A stretch of 64,000 nt of DNA from Dictyophora rubrovolvata (Eukaryota; Basidiomycota; Agaricomycetes; Phallales; Phallaceae): NCBI GenBank assembly GCA_029959195.1, contig CP114118.1:1736001-1800000 (forward strand), in the 5' to 3' direction. Positions 26,386 to 36,243 of the stretch are shown here, in pieces; position 1 is the stretch's first letter; each line of letters opens with the position of its first letter. The notes under the pieces were generated by a model. That model did no database searches and was not told where the DNA came from. It saw only the letters and a list, made by a program, of their open reading frames with translations. The position numbers and the translations under genes were made by a program.

Positions 26386-27333
26386 TTAGCTTGGAGCACC
26401 TTGATCAGGCAGTCTCTCGATGGCGTATTTCCGCTTGACGATATACATCAAGGGAACTCCTGGCACCTGAAGCGACACATCAACACGCTGTCTTGGAAGA
26501 GGCGACACTACATCAAAGGAACACAATATTTGATATGACTGACCTTTCGGATTCGACGACGAAGTTCTCGATCGCATGTCGCAACTATATAACACTTATG
26601 AGCCGTGACCCGTTGGACCAGGCAGTCATCAGCGTAGGTCCCTCGGTGAGAACAAGGCAGTCTCTCAAAGCGGGAGTCTCGGGCAACACTGGTAGGGATA
26701 TGTGGTCATCAATCTCCTTTTAATTCAAATAAAGATGGTCTTTCTCACCGTAGGGCGATACGATATCGATGCCCCAATTTTTCTAACTCGGCCATTACAC
26801 AATCGGTGACACACGGAATGCCTGAAAAAAATGTTAGGATTGGAAGAAAACAAAAACGGAGAAAGTTTGATGGTACATTTAGCATAAAGACAATCCATCA
26901 TACCGGAGACTAACTCGATCTTATTCTGAAGGCTGAAATTGATGAAATTAGTATCTATCAGCACACGGTATGGCGGAGCCAGTGCTGTGTTGTGCGAAAG
27001 GAATAGCGAAGACGCCACTTGAGGCCTGAGAGGAGCCTGACGTTAAAATCTTAATCGTTATAGAACATTTTATACATACACTCTTTTGACAGCCTTCTCC
27101 TTAGCGGCTTCGAGCCGTTTTTTTTCTTTTGCTTGGTTTTCTTTTCTAAACAAACACCACGTCAAGTACGATACAGCTGGAATTCCTGAAGACAGCCTTA
27201 CAGCCGTGAATCCTTGTTAGGATTGATTAAGCGTTTAACAGCAGCAAACTTCCGAGTTTTTTTCGCTTTCCCCTAGAAATCATGGTCAAACAAAAGCTAA
27301 TTGTTGACCGCCAGAAGTTAAAGCCCTACCATA
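26386..27333 (-). CDS. FCF1: FCF1/UTP24 PIN-domain endonuclease of the small-subunit processome
   Basis: Nucleolar PIN nuclease needed for early 18S rRNA cleavage. The start codon at 27333 forms an exon by itself: ATG is followed at once by a gtaggg donor, and the acceptor ctag at about 27278 joins it to [20 protein letters not shown]. Basic sequence rich in Lys and Glu follows, then [46 protein letters not shown], and the C-terminal blocks ([66 protein letters not shown]). The metal-binding acidic residues of the PIN fold (D in LIDTN, D in ADDCL, D in ATCDRDL) are present. It diverges from the 5-alpha-reductase-like gene. Confidence 0.93.
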
Positions 27334-27894
27334 GCGAATTCTTGTAGATCGTGGACACGGTCAAACTATTTCATAAGCGCCCGAAGACAATACCACCTTA
27401 ACTTCAGCAATCATGTTATTATTGGAACTCGATCGTCAATTAAAAACTCTTCAAAAGTTTATAATGTATCATGTACCATAGTAGTCAAATTTTTCATCAG
27501 GATGGTCGATGATCGAATTGCACTCGTGCGGGCAGCAAAGTTATAATACTAATTTTGGGCCTCCATTCTCAGAATGAACCATGAGGCGACGGCGAAAAAA
27601 AAAAATGGCGAAGACTTTGGTTTCAATTCTTTATGTCTTTGCACAGCAACAAGTACGTAGACATACGGCAAACATACCGACTTGGATGTAACGCTCGTGT
27701 GACGCTCATCCGAAGTATCACTGCACAAAGGAAACAAAGCTCCAAAGTCACTTGTACAGAATCTTAACAGCAGATGTCTGTCTTAAACGAGCTGTATAAT
27801 GGTTTGTCGAACCAGCTCTTCCTTCCTTGTCATTCAAAGACATTGATTCGGTGTCACAGTTTCGTCGAAGTATTATTTTCTATCACCGCCTGTG
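27334..27894. promoter_or_regulatory. Divergent intergenic region FCF1 / steroid-reductase-like gene
   Basis: About 0.56 kb between divergent starts, with a 14-base A-rich run near 27596-27605. Both promoters are expected here. No open frame of note. Confidence 0.45.
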
Positions 27895-29014
27895 ATGTCA
27901 GTGCTTTCATTCTTTATCGACGCTCCATTTGGTCGATTTAGTCCCTCGACGCCATCCATACTACTCCTTGACGGTAAGACGTCAAGAACAGATTAACTTC
28001 AGCGTTAAGTCTGACCATACTAATGTGATTGGCAGGCGTAAAGTCATGGATAGTAGGGGAGCTAGTTTCCCCGCTTGGTTTTGTAATAGCTTTCGCGACT
28101 TCTCCTTTAACGCGACCTTGGTCATTGGTCAAACGATTTCCCCTGTCGTTGCCTGTCATTCATGAGATGAGATCCTGTTTGGGTTTCCAAATTCCAATGT
28201 TAACACCCCCTGGGATTCTTGTCGTTCTTTACTTGATCCATTACGCTAACCGAGCAGTCATTTCGCCTTTGCGAACCCCTGTCCGCTCAAAATCACATGC
28301 AATTGTCTTGTTTTCGATAGTAATCTTCAATTCCGTGAATGGGCCGTTACTAGGTGCATTTTTCTCGGCTTTAGCAGCCTCATCGAGTGGAACCCGAGGG
28401 CTTCAGAGTAATGCCATGTTCTGGCTAGGTGTGGTCATGTGGTTCATCGGGCTCACGGGTAATATTTGGCACGATGAAGTGTTGTTGAATATTAGGCGAA
28501 AACCTAAAAATGAAAGAAGACCCTCGCCCGGACCGGACAAGAAGAAGGAGGACGGTGCGACAGTCGGTAGAGAGGCATCTAAAGTATCGTCCAAGCCTTA
28601 CTACGGGATTCCTTATGGCGGCTTATATAAATTCATATCGTATCCCAATTATTTCACGGAGTGGGTCGAGTGGACAGGATATGCGATTGCGAGCACGGCT
28701 TTGGCAAATCAATTGCCAGTTGGACATGTGATTTATCCATTGTTAGATGACCGGGTTAATCTAGGTGAGTAAATTCTGGCGCGGTGTACTTGCTGCGCTT
28801 CTTTCCCGTCTTGGCGACAAATTGCATATTCTTTCTTTCCGCAGGTGCGCTGTCAAAGTGGCCTGCAATTCAACGGTTGACTCCGCCATGGCTGTTCCTG
28901 ATCGCAGAGGTGTTGACGATGATTCCACGGGCTTGGAAGGGACATCGGTGGTATAAAAAACGATTCACAAACTACCCACGAGAGCGCAAAGCAGTAGTGC
29001 CTTTTTTATTCTGA
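27895..29014 (+). CDS. Steroid 5-alpha-reductase-like membrane enzyme (SRD5A C-terminal domain)
   Basis: Predicted ER membrane oxidoreductase that reduces an enone lipid with NADPH. The first exon starts MSVLSFFIDAPFGRFSPSTP and splices (intron from about 27975 to 28035) into GVKSWIVGELVSPLGFVIAF. Several hydrophobic helices follow, including LVVLYLIHYANRAVISPLRT and FWLGVVMWFIGLTGNIWHDE. The conserved C-terminal signature is PYGGLYKFISYPNYFTEWVE, then GALSKWPAIQRLTPPWLFLI and WYKKRFTNYPRERKAVVPFL with a stop at 29014. A charged, Pro-rich insert (about 28500-28580) sits in a loop before the signature. Fungi lack sex steroids, so the true substrate is unknown; sterol or polyprenol-type lipids are possibilities. 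The gene is complete. Confidence 0.88.
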
Positions 29015-29628
29015 AGAAGAGATGATAAGTAAATCAATGATGTATAATGTGATGCATGTACGAAATTATCGTACCAAAAATGATCCCACAGGGACGTGGA
29101 AAAGGGGATGGTTTTTAGCCAAGGGACGGCAAATTGTATACATTTATAACTCAAAAAGGTTGACGGATTTGAGAAGGAAGGAAGCCGGGCGATGGAAACT
29201 CACCGCTGTGTTCGAAATTTAATTTACACATGAAACTTGGTTCGAATAGTGTGTATATATATACGTATCCATACATGTCTATAACTGGATCCAGGGACCG
29301 GCTACAATGCGGCGTTGGCGCAATTCTGGATGGTACCCGAAGCGTCCCACTTGTTCGAATCACACTAATTTATATTGTGGCCACTTCTTAGATATGAGCC
29401 ATGTACGACAGATATAAAAGACGATGTTGACCGTTTTCTTGTGCTCTTTTTCTCTGCAAGATATATATATATATTTATTTCTCTTCCTCTAGTCCCGTCT
29501 CTCTCGCTGCTGCGTGATCGGACTTTGAACATGGCGAGCGGAGCTGAAAGAACCCTGTTTTTGTTGACTGCACACCTTCCACGCGCATTCGCAACAAAGA
29601 GTGCGGCGGCGAAAATAATTACAGAAAA
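29015..29628. promoter_or_regulatory. Intergenic region with a long TA repeat
   Basis: Contains a shorter tatatata stretch near 29256-29264 and a longer alternating TA tract at 29459-29477 about 150 bp upstream of the next start. The latter is placed like a TATA or bendable promoter element. The rest of the 0.6 kb shows no gene. Confidence 0.4.
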
Positions 29629-31799
29629 ATGGCTTCGACAGATGTAATATCGATTGGTGTCACCACCAGGTCCCGGAAACGGGCACGGGAAGCGGCTCTT
29701 CTTCATCTACTTCCGGCACTCCAGGATCCTCACGATCGGAAAAAATTCAAGGCTGAATATGAATCCCCGCATGAGCTTTCGCAAGCACATCCTATAACCA
29801 GAAGTCCGGTTCATGCCGTATCCCTCCAAACGGACAGCACTAGCAACAATATGAATCTGTCCAAGAACACACACGGCCTTGCTTTATACCAATCCTCGGC
29901 CCCGCCACCCTTTTCTGATGGTATGTCATGCCCATTTTCGTTTAATCAATTCAGATCAGTCAACCTTCTTCTTTGTCAGACCAACAATCCACTAATAATA
30001 TCACTATACGTACGTCACCGCCTTGCCAAATCTACTCCCTTTCTTTTTTTAAATTCTTTTCTTTTCGAATTCCTAGCGTTACGCAATCCAATTGAAGTAA
30101 TCGATCTTACTGTCGATCGACATGCTTCCACGGCTGGGCAAAATTCAAAACAGCCTAGTGTCATCTTGTCGTCTAATGCTCGTGTCACACGAAGTGCTGC
30201 CAGGCGTGCGCAGCTCCAGGCTAAACTCGCTCAGGAGTCGACTCCCAAGCCTGATCACCCTAGTAACGGCGCCTCCGCTACTTCGAGCTCCCAACCCAAT
30301 ACTCCTCAACAAGATCCACCTCCTTCCTCGACCGCACCCACCACCTCGCTTAACATTGTATCTCCAGATGCCCCTTCCTCCCCTTCCTCTTCCCCGGCCG
30401 CCGAGGACACAGAAAGCGCGTTAGGCGATTCTGTCTCCACTCTGAACTCCAGCGACGATTGTCAATCTCATATAGACAACATTGAAGCTACACCAGAAAC
30501 TCACCACAATTACGGCGAAATTGCTACAGGCGATACTACACAGCAAAGTTCGATACCATCGGTCGATGCAACCTTCCAAGAGGTCTCAGATACCTCGGAT
30601 TTGGTTCAAAACCCAGCGCTATCGGGCACAGTGGATTTTATATCCCCGCCTCCTTCAGGGCGTGAAGTTTTTTCGTCGCACAACCCTTTCCCAGCCGATG
30701 CTATTAATATTCCAGGGTCGGACGATCATTCGAAGAGACTTACCAAGACCTCTCCTTCATCGTATCTAGCGCCGAATCCAGTACGACGAGCACCTAGAAT
30801 ATCCACAGCAAAAAGGGACAACGCTAGATACCTCTTAGAGGCGACAGAGAAAGCAGCACTGCTTGCATACCGCGAGACAAGGTAAGTAGTCGCTACTTTC
30901 TTTCTCTTTTTTTTAAATAATGATTTCGTAATGTTGATGTAATTTCGATCAGGCGACAATTTCCTAAATGGATGTCTAATCCATCTCGGACTTTTTTCAA
31001 GGACAGCACATATATACCTGGTGGTTTACCCATTAGAAATGCCGAAGATGACAATTTTCGGGTACACCTGAACTTAAAAATGGATCTTGGAATCGATACC
31101 CCCGAGTCTACGTTGATATCAAATGATTCGTTTACGTTACAACCTTCAAATGGAGGGCTCGTCGGCTCCTTCCAGTCGTCTCATATCCAATTAGACCCCG
31201 ATCTAGACCCGTTACCCTTGTTGACTAGAGCCTCGTCTTCTATATCTTTATTAAATGACCCCTTGGGACCAGACACGAGCTTGTCATCCCTAACGTTTCC
31301 GGGTTCTGTCAGTACGCCCACCACCGCAATGCACTTGCGTACAAAAAGAGGGTTATGGTACAATTACGCACTGTCGGTTCAACATACGTACCAGACGCCC
31401 TCGACTATCTCGTGCGACTATACTCAGAACGATGGTGCTGTTTCGATGTCATTTGGAAGGGATTTTCCCGTTTCACAGCCACTAGTTGACGAAAGTATGT
31501 ATGACGTCGTCGAAAAGGACCCTTTGGATTGGACGACATCTGTGCCACCGTATCATTCTTTATCAGGAGAACATATGGATTCTGCATCATTGCCCATATC
31601 GTCAATATCAACAGGGGATCCTTCCCTTGGTGCAATTAACTCATATCCTGGAACGGATTTACTACCGTCATTGAATCAATCATGTATGACGACAAACAAT
31701 CTCTTAACGGAATGGCCCAACATGGACTGTATAACTCAACCACAACGTGAGGATGGAACTTCAATACCCAAAACGTTAGTTGAACTGGTCTCTCCGTGA
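29629..31799 (+). CDS. Low-complexity, probably nuclear protein with SUMO-interaction-like motif, function unknown
   Basis: Long Ser/Thr/Pro/Asn-rich chain of up to about 690 residues, not recognised. The N-terminus has a basic cluster (TTRSRKRAREAALLHLL) that could be a nuclear localisation signal. The frame 29629-30885 is open throughout; possible introns (donor near 29921, and 30009 to about 30077) may remove its middle. After that comes NPIEVIDLTVD, a textbook hydrophobic-acidic SUMO-interaction core, then SNARVTRSAARRAQLQAKLA and a disordered stretch, then PVRRAPRISTAKRDNARYLL. A clear intron at about 30883-30952 joins YRETR to RQFPKWMSNPSRTFFKDSTY, and the last exon runs to the stop at 31799. 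A transcription or chromatin role is a guess from composition only. Confidence 0.65.
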
Positions 31800-32392
31800 C
31801 GTTCGCCGCCCATTTATGCCGCTATTGTATTAATCTGGACGGAATTTCGCGGCTGGGGTCTACATACATAGCTTGGCTGTGTTCAATCAAGGCGCGAGGT
31901 CAGCCGGTTGCGACCCCTGTCTCCTTGTTTGCTTCACCCGAAGTTATAAGCACATACTTATCAAATGTAGTAGGATATTATATTCTGTTCTGTTTTATTC
32001 TCTGTTCTGTCCCGTTAATTAGCTATCGGATTTTGTATGCCTAGTACTTGAATACCATAATAATTCGTCATGGCATCTCCACTCGGCAGTGGAGTTTGTC
32101 AAATTAATTTTGATCGCGTCGGCTCCCATGAGGCTACGAGAGGGCGAGCGCTGGACACGTGTGGGTCCCGAAGACAACCGCTGCATTTATTGTACACAAT
32201 CGACTACATACATGGCTTGTCACGGAGTTGACATCACGCCGAGCTGTACGTACATGTAATCACTCCTCCTTTTTTATTTTTTAGACCTCCCCTCCTGTTC
32301 TCTTTCCTCTTCCTCCTGTCTCCTCCCTTATTCTTATTTCCTTCTAAATACTTCCCCCACTTTCTAATCACAGTCAACACCTGACCGCTATC
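31800..32392. other. Intergenic region upstream of the 32393 orphan
   Basis: No gene is seen in the left 450 bp. The right part is the pyrimidine block annotated separately. Confidence 0.45.
32261..32362 (+). promoter_or_regulatory. Pyrimidine-rich promoter block
   Basis: About 100 bases made almost only of C and T on the plus strand, ending 30 bases before the ATG at 32393. Such CT blocks are common just upstream of start sites in strongly expressed filamentous-fungal genes. A ttttttattttt stretch lies at its left end. Confidence 0.5.
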
Positions 32393-33495
32393 ATGAACTT
32401 GAATACGCCCAGTGTTTCTGGCATCTCGATGTCCACCACAGTCTCAACGGTCCCTCGCGAACTACCGCCAGTCGTGACTTTCCGATATCGTTCGGCTATG
32501 GTGTTTGTCCCACTTCCAGCCACTCATGAAGTGAGTGCGGATCTTGATTGCACACGTATACGATGTATATATAAATCTAATCTTCTATTTTCTGACAGGA
32601 AGCGCGAGCGGTTGCGATGCGTTCTTTTCCAGTCGCGCTGGGTGGTGTGGATCCACAATGGCTTGCATTTACTATCGCAGTGCGATACAAATCCACGGGA
32701 AAACGCGACGAAATTTCCATAGCTCCCAAATCCTGGGTATATGTTACGGCAAAGCTTCAGCCTTATCGCTGTATCGACATCCATGTCATCCCCAAATCAA
32801 CACCGCCCTCTCCCGTACGCAGCTCATCTTCGACCTCGTATGCACCATTATACCCGGAAACACCTCCCCCGCCTCTTGCTACTCCACTGTACCAAGAGGA
32901 ACAAGGATTGAAATATTCAGATTCATGGTATGACAGTAAGCGAGAAGCGCCCCCTTATACTCGTGATCCGTCTGGAAAGGACAATCTGTTTTACTTTGAC
33001 ACCCCTCCTCCAAAGTATTCTGGTTCACCTGGAAAGCAATCCCTTCCCCTTCGACCTCCAACAGGGTATGGCTATGGTTTTGGATGGGGTAACCAAATTC
33101 AAGGCCAATCATCTCAAGCCTACTTTGAACCAATCTTGTCACCCCGTTCGAGAAATTTGCAAACAATGGATGAGGAAGATATCCAGCAAACGCCAGATCG
33201 AAGAAGTATGGGCTGGAGCGCTAGTTCAATCAGAATGTCAAGCCCGGTTAGAAGCAGAGATTATCACCCACCTGTCGCCTCTGTTCCCGTCTCTGGCAGC
33301 CGTGGTAGTCTGAATCTTTTCTCAAGTATCCGTCATCGCATGTTCCCCATTGCTTGGGCCGAAAGCCGAGGTCGCACGAGACGACGTAGACGACCAGCTC
33401 AAGACCAAGACCCTGAGATACCCGATTATAACCAGCAAATTAGCTATGACACCTATAGTTCCAGTGGACGCTCTTATGTTCCTTCGCTTATTTAA
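32393..33495 (+). CDS. Conserved-looking orphan with N-terminal possible beta-grasp region and disordered tail
   Basis: Two exons (32393-32529, then from about 32599) give some 340 residues; the intron has a gtgagt donor and a ctgacag acceptor. The N-terminal 110 residues (VVTFRYRSAMVFVPLPATHE, EARAVAMRSFPVAL, WLAFTIAVRYKSTGKRDEIS, WVYVTAKLQPYRCIDIHVI) alternate hydrophobic strands with a helix in a pattern that recalls ubiquitin-like or PB1 folds. That is inference, not a recognised domain. The rest is Pro/Ser/Tyr-rich (ETPPPPLATP, FDTPPPKYSGSPGK) and ends with a basic cluster (RGRTRRRRRPAQ) and SYVPSLI. I do not recognise it as a named family. The strong CT promoter suggests good expression. 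Confidence 0.7.
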
Positions 33496-33935
33496 ACGGA
33501 CCGCCAATTGTTGATGTGTTTTAATTGTGTGTGTTTTGTGTGTTTTTTAAAGTTTGTAGTCTTTTGTCCCGTTGACATGCAGCTGGAGCATCATAATACC
33601 CATGCATCTCTGATACTATGTATCACTCAGTTTTCTTAACACTGGTTGAAATCTTCTGCTATTTGCTACATTGCGTTTTATGTAAGAACTTTTACATATG
33701 GTTTAGTAATTGTTCTAGTCTCTCGTTTTTCGTCGGTCTTTGTTATTATGTATATGTGCAAATGATTAGTGTATAACGTGTGTGATATTTATTGTAAACT
33801 GTATTACAAGAGTAGTTCCGCGTGTTCTCGCATGCGGTGTCAGTATAAGTTCTTTTTAGAATAAGTAGTGAAAAACTCTTTATCTCGTCAATCCCAGATG
33901 AAGGTATACAGTGCCGTATTGGGTAGCACGTTTTT
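33496..33935. other. Convergent 3' region orphan / RER1
   Basis: T-rich sequence with several ttttgtgtgtttt-type stretches right after the orphan stop (33515-33560). No gene is seen. Confidence 0.45.
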
Positions 33936-34874
33936 CTAGCGGGATGTGTTTCCATAACGAACCTTCCGTCCGATATCGAATGGCACGTATTTGTATTTGA
34001 TCATATGCCTATGATATAATGTCAGGAAAAGTGAGGGCGAGAACAGCAAGATCGAGTCGGTACGTACTGAATCTGTCGGCGCATCGTCATGAAGAACAGC
34101 GCGAAGAAGTAGCAAAGTAGGATTGGCCAGTATACCGGAATGTCGAAAAATTCAAATAGTGTGCAGAAAATAGATATGACTGTGGCCCGGGTTGCGGAAA
34201 GCCTTCAGATATATAGGATAAGAAAATTATATACTCGCTAGCAAAGAACGTTACCTACCAGAAATTCCATTCGGGGAGTCTGCGAACAAATGGCCGAAAC
34301 TCGTCATCCTTATCACGTTGACTGGGCAAGGCATACTCCTCGGTGCCACCTTCTTCTAGTTCATCTGCAGTGAGGTCTGCTTCTAGAGATGGATCGAAGC
34401 GTGGTTGTAGAAAAGCAAGCAAAAGATTCAGAAGGTAAATCGCGTGTGCGTCTGCAAAAAAAAGAAAGAAAGAAAATTAAAGCAGGACTGTTTATCAGGG
34501 ATTATGTATCAAACGTACAGCAGACTATAATCCAAATATGAAATCAGTTCCGTCAACTTGGAAGTGCGCATGTGTTAAAAGTCGAATACTAACCTATATA
34601 CCACTAGAGACGTTTTAATTCGAGTACATGATGAAATAGAGTAACAAATACTCACTCCTTGGGAGAAAACAATCCTTAGTATAAATATGACAATTAGACC
34701 TGCCGTGCCCAACCACCGCTGCAACATGTGCGGCGCAGCGCGGTCCAGCAATGTCTGGTACTGGCGTGCGTATTTTGAGTATACTGAAGCAACAGGTCTA
34801 AGAAATTCCGGAACATAGGAAGGATTAGGGTCTTCGAATCCAGTGCTTGTCTGTGGATCAGTTGAGGACATCAT
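33936..34874 (-). CDS. RER1: RER1 family ER-retrieval receptor
   Basis: Four-helix Golgi membrane protein that returns ER membrane proteins in COPI vesicles. The start at 34874 gives [40 protein letters not shown] and [20 protein letters not shown], the signature N-terminal half. Downstream exons carry [49 protein letters not shown], further helices, and the end [20 protein letters not shown] with the stop at 33936-33938. Introns are short. The 5' end lies only 75 bp from the divergent TDA10-like gene. Confidence 0.92.
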
Positions 34875-34949
34875 GGCGAAGCGAGTCGTAGACTATGAAG
34901 TTCAGGAGGGAATGACGATGCAGCGGAGTTTCAATATATATACAGCCTA
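34875..34949. promoter_or_regulatory. 75 bp bidirectional promoter RER1 / TDA10-like
   Basis: Only 75 bases separate the two start codons. A TATA-like stretch (caatatatatacag) lies 15-30 bases before the plus-strand ATG. Either the core promoters overlap, or each transcript starts inside the other gene's 5' region. Confidence 0.6.
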
Positions 34950-36059
34950 ATGGAGACGGTGTCATCTCTGGCTGCACGCCATGTTCTCTCTCAGTTATAT
35001 CAGCTTCAGCGAAGTAGACCGTTGTTTGTGGGAATACAAGGTCCGCAGGGATCAGGGAAGACGCATCTCACAAAATCATTAGTCTTTACACTAACTTCTG
35101 CACCGCACTCGCTTCGCGTAGCTGTATTCAGTGTCGATGATCTCTATCTCACTCATAGCGGTCTTGTTGACCTAGCCGAGCGACACCCAGGGAATATGCT
35201 ATGGAAAGGGAGAGGCCAACCAGGTACACATGACGTCAAACTTGGGGCGGACATTCTCGAGCAGCTGCGAGATTTAAACACTCCTCCCGACGGCCGTACA
35301 GTCACCCTTCCTATTTTTGACAAGTCAAAGTTTAACGGAGAGGGTGATCGCCTTTCTGAAGGTGTCAAGGTTGACGCTCCTATCGATATTGTTATTCTAG
35401 AGGGTTGGTGTATGGGCTTTTATCTGCTCGACAAGGAAACGCTGCGGAAAAAATGGGATAGTGTTCTTTCAGAGTCAGACGGTTCTTTTGGAAATGATTT
35501 AAGCATCGTTCGCCGTGCTATGAAAGGTGTCTCCAGGAAAGACATTGAACAAGCGAATGAAGCCCTGCGTGGTTATGTGGAACATTGGTATCCTCACTTT
35601 CAAGCATTCATTCAAGTTAGTGGCCATCTTGCACGCACAATTGTTGATTGTACTCACATAACTGCCTCCAATAATAACAAGATTAAACCACCAGAGCACT
35701 CGCCGTTTGAGTATATATATAAGGTAAATTAACGAAAAAAAATCAAGCCAGATGCTATTAGTTACGCGACACTCTAGTGGCGTTTGCAGCAAGAGCATAA
35801 CATGAAAGCTGCGAATGGTGGCTTTGGTATGACCGATGAACAGGTCGTCAAGTAGGTGTCAAAACAACAACTTCCCGAAAATTAATCTCAATGATTAACC
35901 ACGACGTCCAGATTTGTGGATCGTTATATACCAGGATATGTATTTTTTGGATCAGGCGTAGAATCTGGTGGATCTAGTCACGATACCCCGTGGAAGGGTC
36001 GCGGATTGTGTATTGTCATAGACGAGAATCGGCAACCTCTCGATACGAAGCAATATTAG
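34950..36059 (+). CDS. TDA10: TDA10/glycerate-kinase-like P-loop kinase
   Basis: Small ATP-dependent kinase related to yeast Tda10 (YGR205W) and plant D-glycerate 3-kinase; the yeast substrate is not firmly known. Walker A is GIQGPQGSGKTHL (about residues 28-40). Further blocks are SVDDLYLTHSGLVDLAERHP, LWKGRGQPGTHDVKLGADIL, TLPIFDKSKFNGEGDR and VILEGWCMGF. The first exon ends with HWYPHFQAFIQ; two introns later IKPPEHSPFEYIYK joins to WRLQQEHNMKAANGGFGMTD. The last exon gives FVDRYIPGYVFFGSGV and ends DTKQY with the stop at 36057-36059. All catalytic blocks are present, so the gene looks functional. Confidence 0.9.
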
Positions 36060-36243
36060 AAGTTGTTAATTAACGTCTGCAATCTGCAGTGTAAGATAAG
36101 TACGTGTATACGTCAGTATGAGCATTGATATTTGCTAGTCCATGTGGTGGCTAGGCGCCGGAGTGCTTTCGGAGTACGCCAATTTCTCGTCACACAAGTC
36201 ACGCACCTTACCTCTGTTCTACTTTTCGCCATCGACGTCTACG

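Noticed and set aside
29320-29365. ttcgaatc-like sequence resembling a tRNA B box.
   Set aside because: No matching A box, acceptor stem or anticodon arm could be built on either strand.
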